DNA of 64,000 bases from Epiperipatus broadwayi (Eukaryota > Onychophora > Udeonychophora > Euonychophora > Peripatidae). The DNA is taken from the NCBI GenBank assembly GCA_028023455.1, contig JAQFVV010000111.1:2363909-2427908 (forward strand), in the 5' to 3' direction. The first letter of the stretch is position 1. The number at the start of each line of letters is the position of its first letter. The notes below the pieces were generated by a model. That model saw nothing but the letters and a program-made list of their open reading frames with translations, did no database searches and was not told the DNA's origin. Positions 35,064-46,984 of the stretch are shown piece after piece. A program made the translations under genes and the position numbers.

Positions 35064-36590
35064 TACACATAGGTTTCCCAATTATACTATTTTTAATATA
35101 TATAAAAAAATTACTTAAAGTCATTCAGCTTGTCTTCATTATTCACTTAAATAACATTTCAGTGAATATTTTCTTAAGATATTTATTGAGATCTCAAGGG
35201 AAAATTTTATTATTTAGTAAGTGTGATCATATTTAAATTATAAATCAAATATCATCTCACCTGATTTTTTATATGCAATTTTTTCTTATTTAATGATGTT
35301 TTGCAGTCAGATAATCGGTAGTTGGTAATTCTACAAATAAGCAATTACTATTTTATTGCTAAATATGACTATGAAACTATATTTCACAAAATTTTACATT
35401 ACGTGCTCAGAGCAAAACCATTTCTGAGGCCGTAATAGAATTTACATTACTTATCTAAAAAAGGATATGTATTTATTTTAAAAAATAATATTCTGTGAGT
35501 AAAAAAAAAATCTTCTAAGATAAAAATCCGTCAATAAAAAAATCATTGTTTTAAATGAAGAATGAAAATAATCAATTATCTATTTATACATCAACTAATA
35601 TTCTATTTCATAGTAAGCTCAATAGAGGGCACGTTAAAATAAAAGTCAAATTTATTTAAGCATTATTCCAGTTTTTAACAGTTTATTTTCTCTTTATATT
35701 TCCGGTTGCAATATGTGACATTTGTTTTACATAACTATAAATACAATAGTTATATAAACAGTTGCATGAGAAGAAATGTTTGCATATCTAGTGATTGTTC
35801 GAATAATTTATTTAAACTTTCTCTTTTAATTTTTTTCAACTGGCAATCAATCCAGGAAACTTTCCACTCTACCCTTGGACCAAATCACAAAACACTTTAT
35901 AAATAAAGTACAGTATAGTGATTTGATTCATTTTAGATTCAACTTTTGATCTAAGGAGAATAAAACAATTTCATATGTTCCAAACAAAGAATGAAATAGT
36001 CTTGTTTAATTATGATTAAATAAAACGTCTACCGTCTTGTTAGAATAATCTCTGTTCATCTCAATAACTTCCTAAAAAAAAAAAAAAAAATCAATTTGAC
36101 ATCCGTTGTAAATATGTCAAATGCAGTTTTTCTTTATTATTATTTTCTTTATTAAATATATTGGCTTAGTTTCCTCTAAATTGATACTGGTGGTTTAATT
36201 TTCTTATTTTTTAATTGACATTGTTCAAGATCAAAAATGTTTGGTGAGAACTCAGATATGATCTAATTTATAAAACCACCAACATATTAATCATTTGTTA
36301 TTAGAATAGTTGGGAGTCAAAGTGAATAGGTTGTAGCAACTGAAACAGACATATTGCCCACCTTTCAAGTCCAAACTATATAAAAGTCAGTCTAATTTTT
36401 TTTTTAAAAAATTGATTTGAATTATTCTTTCATGTTTAATTGAAAATAATTTAGTTCTGATTATTATTATCACTTTTAGCTATTACCAAACCAATAAGGA
36501 TGAAGGTCTCTCCATGCTTAATCCATTTCTCTGATCCTTAGCCTTTTTCTGTCTGAAGGCCAAAAAGTAATGACTATTAAAAGATAAAAT
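35064..36590. other. AT-rich DNA without recognised genes
   Basis: I see no coding, RNA or repeat structure that I can define. The open stretch at 35706-35906 has no recognisable motif. Confidence 0.45.
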
Positions 36591-36599
36591 GATAATTAA

Positions 36600-37110
36600 A
36601 CCACTACACATCACATGAACACCATTCTTTATGCTTACACAAGCTGTTTACACAAAGACAAAACTCTCCATACAGTAGAGCCAGTCAGTGCAAGCCAGAA
36701 TAATAATGGATGCAGGAAGGTTTGTATATTAAATCCCTATCTAGTGCCTACTCATCCAATATCCCGAGACTAGTTTCTAGCTTGTGGGTTTCATCGATGA
36801 GGAGTTTTGGATCTGAGAGCACTGTACATAGATCTTAGAATCTAATGCAACTCTCCAGCAGCCAGCTTTCACTTATTAATTAATTAACGAAGCTTTGAGT
36901 CCAAAATGAATCCATAATAATGTTTTCAATTCAACCTCATTAACTTATATAGTTGTATAGATCTGAACTCAGTTCAGCATCCATACTTTTTGGTGTCATT
37001 CGTTCTTTAATAACTACATCCATCATAATTCTATCGGGGAAGGTCCATTAATTACTCTGGCTTGCACCGAGTGATGCTACTCTATGGAGAGTTTTGGTTC
37101 TATATTTATG
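36600..37110 (-). repeat. Ribozyme repeat family A, old single copy
   Basis: It begins ATCACATGAACACCATTC at 36609, includes the hammerhead region on the minus strand at about 36757-36816 with a mutated core (TCGATGA), the middle block with CCAGCAGCCAGC-like sequence, and a partial terminal repeat ending GAGAGTTTTGG. It is inactive. Confidence 0.65.
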
Positions 37111-39545
37111 GTATATTACACACAATTTAAATAACAAGAATAAAAATAATAATGATAACACAGACCAAATGATTAATTACTTGGAACATTCAAGATGCAG
37201 AAGTGATAAATTAGGACACCCTTCATTACTAATGTAATTGTCACAGATAGATGATAATATTTTAAAAACTATTATTATAATATTGTGATAAGTATCTAAC
37301 CTAACTATACATTTTAATATATTCTAAGCTGACAGTTTCAGAAAAATAAAACCCATATTTATTTTCTAAAACACAAAAATAATAAGCACAAATGAATTTC
37401 TAACATATCTCTTTTTCTCATCCTTTTAGAGTGGATGTTTTTTTTTTGCTATAAATTCACAATCGTTCAAATTGAAAATCAAATTAATAAACAGTCAAGA
37501 TGATTTTTGATACTCATATATATATAAATCATTTCAGCAGAATTAAATATTATGATTATATTTCTAAACTAAATTAAATTATTATCTTTTTAAAATTTTT
37601 TAGAAAACAATTTTGGGGCAGTTACAAAATATACATTCCTCCTTCAAGTAGAATAAAATTCAATCATTAAAATGTTAGAAAAAAATGTAAATTGAAATTG
37701 TTATTTTGTATTATGAAATATATATTGCATTTAAGTATCTTATTAGCAGTCCTACTGTTTTATAATTCTGTTCAGATAAATCATAAAGAAATGTAATCTA
37801 AATGTTATTCAATTAATCTTATTCATTTTATAATATGACTGCAGGCTTGAGGGGAGAGGACATATAAAATATCCTAATGCTTTTTGCCATAACAAGACGT
37901 TTGGGTTAGTTCAATTTCATATAGTTTGCAAATATCTCATATCATTATTCTTATTTATTAATAAATATTACATAGATTTGCTTTATAAGTGTTTATTTTT
38001 GTAACAAGCACTTTATCATAATCACTTTTCAGTAAATACATAAATAATTAAGAGAAAACTTTCATTAGGTAAGAAATTATTATATTTTCTTTATATAGAG
38101 AGTTTAATTTAATAAAATTTTAAATATATCTGCAATTTTCTTTACATAGCTGCATTTGATATGTGCTTTTATTATAAGATGGAATGGATAAAATAGTTAG
38201 GAAATTAAGTATGCAAATTCTCTTGAATGAGACATAATATATTCCATTATAACTTTTTGTATGATATTCATGAAGGAAGAATGCAGGATAAAGCAGCATG
38301 GGAAAGACTGAGATATTCTTAGAGTAGGTATATATCAGTGAAGAAGGGTGACTTTTTAAGGAATGGAAGCACACTTCTTTTTATAATGTTTTTATTTTAC
38401 TTGCCACAATTTTTATGTAATAGCACCTAATATATATATATATTACACACATCTAGAAAAATCTGAAACTCTCTTATCTGTAAATTGGAGAATATATTAT
38501 CAATATTTTTTATCTTCCAAATTCTTTTAACTTAAAAGTTTTGACTGTAAATTAGATTTTAGTATTGTTTGAATTTGAGTTAGTAGAGTTCATTTCATTT
38601 CCTATGTAAATAAAAACAATTCAACAGTTGCTTAAAAAAAATTGAAAGTGAATTTTTTAAATTGAATTTTAATTAAAGCTTTTGAAAGTTTTAGTGAATT
38701 TTTCTATGGAATCACTCATTCTGTTCAATACATGGACACTTTGCCCCTGTTATACATAGACACATGGCCAATTATATGAAACTCAAGAGGAAAGCAGAAG
38801 ATCAATATTGGAATAGTATATTATGGCTTCTTCAGAACCAGTTGGAAGAATAAATTGCCAGTGATAATAGTCATATGGTGATCTCTATTTATAAATTCTT
38901 TCTTTCTTTCTACTTGTGTACCTTGATTCTCTTTCAAATTAATGACTCAAGTTCTAAACATATAGTGGCAGATATTAAAAAAAATTAGATTAATGGCTCA
39001 TTTTGACTAATGAACTTCACTTACTTGGATAAAGTTTCACATTTTAAAATCAATTACCATGATTTTATATTTATGGACTTTTCATGCAAATTTGTCGTAG
39101 ATTTAGTTTGTCAGACTAAAACAAAGTAATTTTTTTTCCCATAAGAATCTGAAAATAGTAATATTTATATTTATACAGAAATTCATAAGGATATGATCTT
39201 TTCATCACCATCACACTACAACATTACTTATTTATTGCAAAAAGCTTGAGTGAATTTGAATTAACTTCACTTTTTTTAAAAAATATCATCTGTCCATAAC
39301 AAATTATTTTATTTATCCTAAGTTGCTTGAAATTTAATTTTTCTTCTGTTATTTTTTTGGTTCCTTTTCTTTATATAATTAATTCTGCATTGTTTTTTTA
39401 CTTTTCTCAAAATGATTGTAATAAATATATTAAGTACTTTGCGATGCAATGTAAGAAGAGCTTGACAGCAAAAAATGTTTAAGACATGTTTTCATTAGTC
39501 AAAATAAGAGTTGTAGATCACATGACCCTATTTCTTAAGCATGTA
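37111..39545. other. AT-rich DNA without recognised genes
   Basis: I see no genes, RNA or bounded repeats in this stretch. Confidence 0.45.
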
Positions 39546-39546
39546 A

Positions 39547-39845
39547 GTTATAAACAATGAGGATTGCCAATTCGTCTACAAGCTTTATGATAAATGCTTA
39601 GCCTGAGCCAGCACTTAAAATATCCCTGTCAGGAAACCCCCCCCCCCAACACTGACCATGGTTTTGTGCTTTGGCATTCCTCAGAGAGGTGTCAGTGTAG
39701 GAATTGGCAATCCTAATTGTTTATGTTTTCATTACCTTTCCCAAAGCCCCTGACCATGATTTCGTGCTTTGGCACTCCTCAGAAAAGTGTCAGGGTAGGA
39801 ATTGGCAATTCTCATTGTTTATGTTTTCATTACCTTTGTATTGAT
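39547..39845. repeat. Short tandem/inverted repeat with poly-C
   Basis: A unit of about 115 bp, with TGACCATG, GTGCTTTGGCA and GTAGGAATTGGCAAT, is present twice (about 39650-39740 and 39757-39840). The first unit's end is also inverted at 39547-39575 (ATAAACAATGAGGATTGCC). A run of ten C residues lies at about 39639-39648. Confidence 0.8.
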
Positions 39846-40854
39846 ATCATTCATTGCTATGATTATGATATCAATACCAAAATAGTGAAAGCATATTTTA
39901 AATTTTTTTCGCTGTTAAGTGATTCTTACTTTGGATCACCAAATGGTTAATATGTCTATTATATAATCAATGTAAAAGATTTATGTTTTTTGTGAGTTGT
40001 TTTTCATATTATAAAAGGAAAACACTCTTTAAATAATTTATTACTGAAGAAAAACTTCTCAACAAGCACTTCATAAAACAAAGGTCAAATAGAAGGGATT
40101 ATTTATCAGGCTTACCAACTGCTGAGTGGTAAAGGTTTGAGATATCCATTTACTGAATGATAGTGCAAAATTGTATCGATTGGCTTGAATCAATTACAAG
40201 ATAGAAAAATTCTAAGTTTGATTTCAATTTATTAAATCATTTGTTTTATTATGGGTGTAATAAATGCATTATGAAGGCTCTCTAGTTATGTCTTCTTTTA
40301 TAATAGTATTGTCACTTTGATAACAGGACCGATTTTCATCGTTATTGTTTTTATAAACATGGTAGTCTCCCCTGTATCTACAGTTACCCATAGTTTGAAA
40401 AAGTATGATCATTTGTATGCTTACAATCATGAGTCATCTCTCAGTAATTAATTTTTTTTATCTATTGCATAACTACAACATTTTATTTTTTTTGTTGATT
40501 AATTTTTATTTTAATATTTAAATGTGTACATTTTAAAAATTGAATGGTATTGTAGAAGTATATATGAATATTTAATATATGTTAAGTAAGGTTAACTATT
40601 ATTCATGATTTCAGATAGTCTCAGAAAGGCTTGGAACTATATGGTGGTGGATATAGAGAGATTATTATTATATGCATGAATGTTTTTAGGACTCAGTATT
40701 ATATTACTGAAAACATGCTGAGCTAAATATTCCTAATATCACTGAATTGTTTCACTTTATAAATATATGTGTGTGCATAATTTATATTAAATATAATGTA
40801 AAACACAGAATCATGCTTGTATTTTTGTATTGAACTATTTCCATCATCTAATAT
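39846..40854. other. AT-rich DNA without recognised genes
   Basis: Nothing definable was seen. Confidence 0.45.
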
Positions 40855-41350
40855 CAGTAATGAATGTCTTTAGAAAAATTTAACTTTATTTAAATATTCC
40901 AAATACATTCAACTGTTAGTAATAGCACATCAAACAGATTAGTATATGCACAATGTTTTGAGAGGTATAGGTCTCCCCTCTTCTTCAGGTGTTGCTGGTC
41001 TGACCAGTGACAGTACTAGCATGGGATTTGAACTTGGATATTTAGATTCTTGAGAATTGAATTTTAAGATAATATTCTATCCAACTGAGCCATCCTGCAA
41101 AGGCAACACTTAGTAGAAATTTCATATACTTATCTATGAGGTTCCTCCTGGTTTATCCAAGTTCGAATACCATGTTAGTACTGTCACTGGCCATCCAATA
41201 ACACCTGAAAAAGAGGGGAAACAAATACCTCTAAAAACTTTGTGCATATATTAACCTGTTTGATGTGCTAATACTAACAGTTGAATGTATTTGGAATATT
41301 TAAATAATTTTTTCTAAAGATATTCAATACTCATATTAGATAATGGAAAA
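40855..41350. repeat. Foldback element with a tRNA-like core
   Basis: The arms of about 130 bp (40861-40995 and 41215-41345) are inverted copies carrying AATATTCCAAATACATTCAAC and its complement. The centre, read on the minus strand (about 41095-41008), resembles a tRNA gene: GGATGGCTCAGTTGGATAGA (A-box-like) and AAGTTCAAATCCCATGC (B-box-like). It looks like a tRNA or SINE sequence caught in a foldback, not a working tRNA. Confidence 0.6.
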
Positions 41351-42560
41351 AAATCCAATATAAAAATACAATGAAAACATCATCATTATAAACCTTCAGG
41401 AAAAAACAGAATCATGGTATCTCAATATTTATAATACATTTTAAAATATTGTTCATTATTGAAATTTTTTTTTGTAATTATGCAAATCTTTATTAACATA
41501 CAAAGAAAGAATAAAACAAAGAAAGAAATAACATATAATATTGTACCGGTCAGTTTGCATGATTATATAACAAGATCTAGAATCTAAGCACAAGTACCTC
41601 AAGTCAGATCATGCTCAAGATACACAGGTCCAGAGCATTCATCACTTTGCCCTATATATTTAGTTTCCAGACCCAACAACTTATGAGCAGCAACTCCGAT
41701 GGCACCTGTTCATTTTGAGTATCTCCAGCCAACATCAAAGTGGAGAAACATAGAGACTCTATTGAAATTATGGTAGGTATGTTCATACATATGGCAGAGA
41801 AATATATTCATAATTAGCGAGATCTTATTATTTAGTCTCATCATGACATAAATAACTTGACAACTTATTTATCAAAATTTAACTGAATAAACTCGATAAA
41901 AGAAATTGCAATGATCAGAGATATTTAATTTTATATCATATTCAATAATAAACATAAAGACAGATTGTGACTTTATATACTGACTAATCATTAAATAGTT
42001 AACCTCATATTACAAGCTTTAGTACTTATGTGCGCATTTTGCACTTAGAAATGAATATATACATATAAATTTACATAGTACATTAGTTTTGGTGTGGTTT
42101 AATGATATATAAATAATTGTGTTAGCACTATTATATAAACACATACAATTTCAATAATACACCCTTAATATAAGTTGGAAGCAAACCCTCGGTCATCCTC
42201 AATATTATTTACATATATGTTGGTTAAATAACCTTTCAATTTTTATCATTAGCTTATTACATCTATGAGAGATACACAATTAAGATTATTTGATGAAATA
42301 ACATATGTGGAAGCATTAATTCTAAGTGAAAACAATCTAGAATCGATGAGCGACATATTAGAAAAAAAATTAATTGAATTAAGGACTAAATTTAGCTGGA
42401 TCATAATATTGCGTATTACAGACATTTATAGGTTTTGAATTTAAAAGAGAGAAGTATAATATTAATAAGAATTGCAGAATTAACATGAAGGCTAATTACG
42501 ATTTTGGATCCGTTCCTAGAGATTTGAGTGCTTCATCATTTTGACTAAGAGAACGCTGAC
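41351..42560. other. Non-coding AT-rich DNA, possible unclassified repeat
   Basis: A less AT-rich block at 41540-41770 stands out from its surroundings but has no long open frame or recognised motif. The rest is featureless. Confidence 0.4.
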
Positions 42561-42564
42561 TTAC

Positions 42565-42740
42565 CACACCCACAATTTTCATAAGATCAGCTTCATGAAG
42601 TTGAGGGACTCTGATGGAAGTGCTATGGGCTGGCTTTTCTGGAATTATCCCATGCAGAGCTTTCATTGCATGGGTGTATGCTTCAGGGTCACTTGTCGCC
42701 CTATTTAAAGTAAAACGAAGATATAATGGCCCGGACTTTC
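42565..42740 (-). CDS. Candidate host-gene internal exon, product unknown
   Basis: The minus strand is open from about 42804 to 42496, and composition changes sharply to a balanced, protein-like codon mix between about 42740 and 42565. The peptide includes GPLYLRFTLNRATSDP, EAYTHAMKALHGIIPEKP and VPQLHEADLMKIVG, which looks like two amphipathic helices with a proline-rich turn. A near-consensus 5' splice site (GTAAGTCAG) follows at 42564-42556. AG dinucleotides upstream, for example GTTGGAAAG ending at 42738, could be the 3' splice site. I do not recognise the family. It is one of only two places in the window that look like host protein coding sequence. It could be a retained pseudo-exon. 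Confidence 0.45.
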
Positions 42741-42809
42741 CAACAAACATCCAAAGCTTGATCAATGAAGAATCAGCTATGCTAGTAATGCTTGGAATGA
42801 TCAATAATC

Positions 42810-44870
42810 ATTCAATGTATTTAGGTAAACTTATTACCTATAACAATAATACATCAAGTGTTATGGTGTGATTGAAGTACTAAATATAGATTATATAGAA
42901 TTATTTTAGAATTATATTTAAATTTAATGTTAACTAAGATTTCCCCTCCCTTGTTGTTTTTATTCTTCATATAACTTCCACATACATTGAATATAGATAC
43001 AGCTTTATGGCCTAAGGTGTGCTTCAATTAATAAAATACACATATAATTTGGGTGGATGAGGATCAAGAGACATGGAAAGAAATACGTAATTAATAAAAT
43101 ATTTGTTTTTGAAATTAAAATTGCACTAATAGATAATCATGAAGGGATTAAGAATTGTCTAAATAGTAAATTCATCAAAGGTGGGACTTTATTCCCCCTC
43201 TGTTGTTTACGCAAATATATAATAAAAAAAACATGTTTGAAATCTTCTTCCAACCTAATAGGCATTTATACTTTAAAGTAATTACAAAATAATTAATAAA
43301 TTGGTGCTCCCGTTTAATGGTGAAAAACTAAGCTGAAGTAATTCTACTTGTGAGGGTGGGAGTTTATAGGCATATCATATTGAATTTAATATATATATAT
43401 TATACATAAAAATATTAAATAAAGGGTGTGCCACACCAAATTAAATTTAAATTAAATTATGTGGCTAATACAGATTATTTAGAAAGTGTTATAGACCTTA
43501 AAACGATTACATATTATTTAGATGATTAATTAACTTTAAAAAAGATTACATATGATTCATAAGACATTAAACATTATATTCTTGATTATATTTGTGAATT
43601 ACTAGAGAGAAAGGTTAGAGTCTATGAGAATGGCATTTCAATAGTTTGTTTACCTTCAGTCTTTCATGGTTTCTTATTCAATGTGAAGTCCATAATATTT
43701 CATGGTCATATTTAAAAGCAAGTAGCAGATTTCCATCGGTCAGTTTTAAAGCATAGCATAGCAGTTTATAGTTGTTCAAAAATAGAATGGCATACTGGTG
43801 GGAGTTGGTTCAGGAATGACTGGGAAAAAGTGCATTTTCCCCTTCTACTTGGCATGTTAAAGATTTGAGTGGCATAGATTAGTTAAACTGATGCTTCACA
43901 AATTTAGGCACTGAACTGACATTAAATTTGGGCTCTACTTATTTGATCCCTAGTTATGAGAGAAATGCTTTTAAGATACATTTCCTGGGGCACTGTATAA
44001 GATGGTTTTCCTTGCAGGAAATCCCCTTTTGTTCTGCAGGTAGGACAAACAATGCAGTCAGGTTGATAAATTCTAAACAATTGTTAAAAATCTATTTCTA
44101 GTTTAGAAATAGATTTTTTTAAACGATAAATTTTCATTAATGGACGTTGACTTGATTTTATATGATTGATAACTCATTTACTATCTTATAATTAAAGATT
44201 TGGAATGCTTCTAGAACCTTCAAACCGATTGCATCATCCTGTATCTGCCATTAATTAAATATAATATTTTGAATATAAACTAAATTATAAAATATTAATA
44301 GATCTAAATAAAATAGGATTATATATGTTAACCTCTTCTATTGGTTGTTATATATACAAATTTCTCCACACATACATGACTCTTTATCCATTCTTTTATG
44401 GCTATTACATAGGTATATAAAACAAACAAACACACAAAAAATCTAAAGGGACGAGTGCATATATCTGTAAGAAAAAATAAGGTTTAAACTTTGTTTGATA
44501 GTACAACAGTTAGATAGGTCTTGAAGCAAAGTTTGACTCTCAGACTGACCACTTCAATATATATAAATAATAATACAGGTATCAAGCATCCATTACACTT
44601 TAAAATGCCAATACAGAGCTCAGCTCTAACAGTTCAGATGGTTGATAAGGTCAATGATTCATTCAAAAATCAAAGAGGGCAAATGACCAATATTACAAAG
44701 GGCAACTACCCTATCTTATAATTTGACAGATTGTTATACCAGGAATTCCCCAAATAGTTTCCATGGTTTTCCTAGGCAAGAGTCTCAGACATTGGTTGTA
44801 ATACATTTTCCAGTCACTATAGAGTTTTTTTTAGCCAGTTGAACGTCTTGTTATTGAAGATCAAATTGCA
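42810..44870. other. AT-rich DNA without recognised genes
   Basis: The open stretches at 43057-43281 and 44521-44721 have no family features. A small perfect hairpin lies near 44090-44125 (AATCTATTTCTA/TAGAAATAGATT). Confidence 0.45.
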
Positions 44871-45218
44871 TCACATTATCCAAATGGTTTTCAGGGTATG
44901 TACTGTTACCATTGCATTATAGTGATTGAGTTTAGCAATATATTGCCTAAATAGGTCTTTTAGGTTTATAAATAGCCTGTGAAACACTCTTGATCTTATT
45001 TGCCTAAATGCTAAGCAATATTCAAATAAATGCTGGAATGTCTTGCATAGGAAACAGATAGGGTCCAAATTCATGCATAGTTTTTGGTTTAGTACTGTAG
45101 TTGTTGAGAACAAACCATTCATTAGCTTAAAAACATATAAGATTGAGGTGCATGTAAAGATTGAAATGTCTAACCAGGGATTATCGTGGGATTCCCATTC
45201 TTTAATAGGATTTGACAT
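44871..45218 (-). pseudogene. LINE C-terminal remnant
   Basis: A 115-codon minus-strand stretch contains MNLDPICFLCKTFQHLFEYC, a degenerate C-x2-C-x4-H-x4-C tail like that at the end of LINE proteins. It then has a helical tail rich in arginine and phenylalanine (FRQIRSRVFHRLF). There are no catalytic motifs nearby and the LINE type is unknown. It is unrelated in detail to the LINE tails at 3526 and 16510. Confidence 0.45.
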
Positions 45219-46381
45219 TTAAATTCAGAGTTGGTCTTTGTGATGATTGCAAGTAAAAATGATATTGTTTTGGCAAGAAATTCCAGGATTTCTTCAGTTA
45301 TTCAGCAAATAGTTGACTTATCTAACAACTCAATTTTTATGTGGGTTAAAAGTCTGTCTATTATTCTTAATTGGAGTTTCAATTTTTCACTTAGTGTCAT
45401 CTGATTAGGTTGTGATGACTAGATAAAAATATGATCATATTATGATGAAAACTTTATGATGATGTATGTTGTACCAATACACCTGTAATTGCAAAGATTA
45501 TGACTTATCTTTTAATGTGTTTTTAAGAGTAATCAATAAGTCATTCAAAAGAAGCTTTGCTTGTAATGTAAAATTTTAAGTTATGTATTATTTATTGTGA
45601 AGCCAATTGTTAAGTAATTCTAATGTTGTTTAATTGTCACAATGTCTTGTAGTACATGATAGTTTCACTCATGTGATCCAACTGAGATTTTTTTTTTTAC
45701 TTGCAAACAATACCTTTTGAGTCTATCACTTTCTCCAAAGGACTAAACAGCTCAGATTATATCACATATAATTCTGAATTAGAGCATTGGTTTAAAATAA
45801 ATATGGAATCCTGAACTACTTAAGATCTGGATATTATTTTACAAGCCATTTTAAAATTAGAATATTGCTAATAATAGTGACTTTATTGACAATTATATTT
45901 AAATGCTGATTAAAAGTGTATTATAAGACTATACAAATACATGTGCAGAAATAAAAGGATAAATGTGTGTCCCTACAAAGCAATCTAGTTATATTTACTT
46001 GAGGACTTCATAATGAAGTGTTTAACATATTTGCTTTTCATACCCATGAACTGGTATGTGGATGTAAGTCAGTAAAAACTCAAAAGATGTTCAGATTCCA
46101 GTCAGCTTAGGATTTTTTGTCATGCATGTTACTCATAACCATTCTAACTAAAAGGGTAATCCAAGAATGAGAAAATGCTCATCATCCAGCAATAGATAAT
46201 TAATGCCTCATAAGTAATACATTCTGCTTAATTCTTCCTTCATGAAGAATAAGAAGCCATTTTCCATCATGAGATATTTAAAGCTGCTTTACTTGCTTAA
46301 TTAAGCTTACAAATAAACAGCAATAAATAAGGTTAATTGATTTTTAATATGAAATTTAAAGAATGAAAAAGCAACTAAAAT
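45219..46381. other. AT-rich DNA without recognised genes
   Basis: I see nothing definable in this stretch. Confidence 0.45.
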
Positions 46382-46979
46382 GAGTGTTATGAAGCATGTA
46401 GTATATGGAAGTATAAGATCATGTTTCATAACAACTTTATCTAAATAGATTCTTGCCATACATGGTTTAGCATAATGGTAGAGTAGCAAACTCCATATAT
46501 TATAGACATAGCCCCATAATTTTCATGTTCAAACTTTTTATAAACATCTAAATAATAAACTATTGAGTTACTTTTTTAATATTGATTCTTTATTAAGATT
46601 TTAAAAATTCAAATCGATTTAAAGATTAATTAAATTTAAAACGACATGCAAATATGGACTGAGATTTTTTTCTCATATATAAGTGTTATGAAGCATGTAG
46701 TATATGGAAGTATAAGATCATGTTTCATAACAACTTTATCTAAATAGATTCTTGCCATACATGGTTTAGCATAATGGTAGAGTAGCAAACTCCATATATT
46801 ATAGACATAGCCCCATAATTTTCATGTTCAAACTTTTTATAAACATCTAAATAATAAACTATTGAGTTACTTTTTTAATATTGATTCTTTATTAAGATTT
46901 TAAAAATTCAAATCGATTTAAAGATTAATTAAATTTAAAACGACATGCAAATATGGAATGAGATTTTTTTCTCATATAT
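46382..46979. repeat. Near-identical tandem duplication of a 298-bp unit with a tRNA-like part
   Basis: The unit starting AGTGTTATGAAGCATGTAG occurs at 46382 and 46680 and the copies differ at very few positions. Each unit holds TAGCATAATGGTAGAGTAGC (A-box-like) and ATGTTCAAACTT (B-box-like), so it may be an old SINE. The second copy ends exactly where the RTE element's 3' end begins (46979), so this may be a target-site effect of that insertion. Confidence 0.8.
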
Positions 46980-46984
46980 AATCA

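Noticed and set aside
40966-41010. Hammerhead-like sequence in the foldback arm (minus strand CTGAAGA with a 5-bp stem and CAAAAC)
   Set aside because: G12 of GAAA is missing, a base is bulged in helix II and the possible cleavage base would be G, which the hammerhead does not accept.
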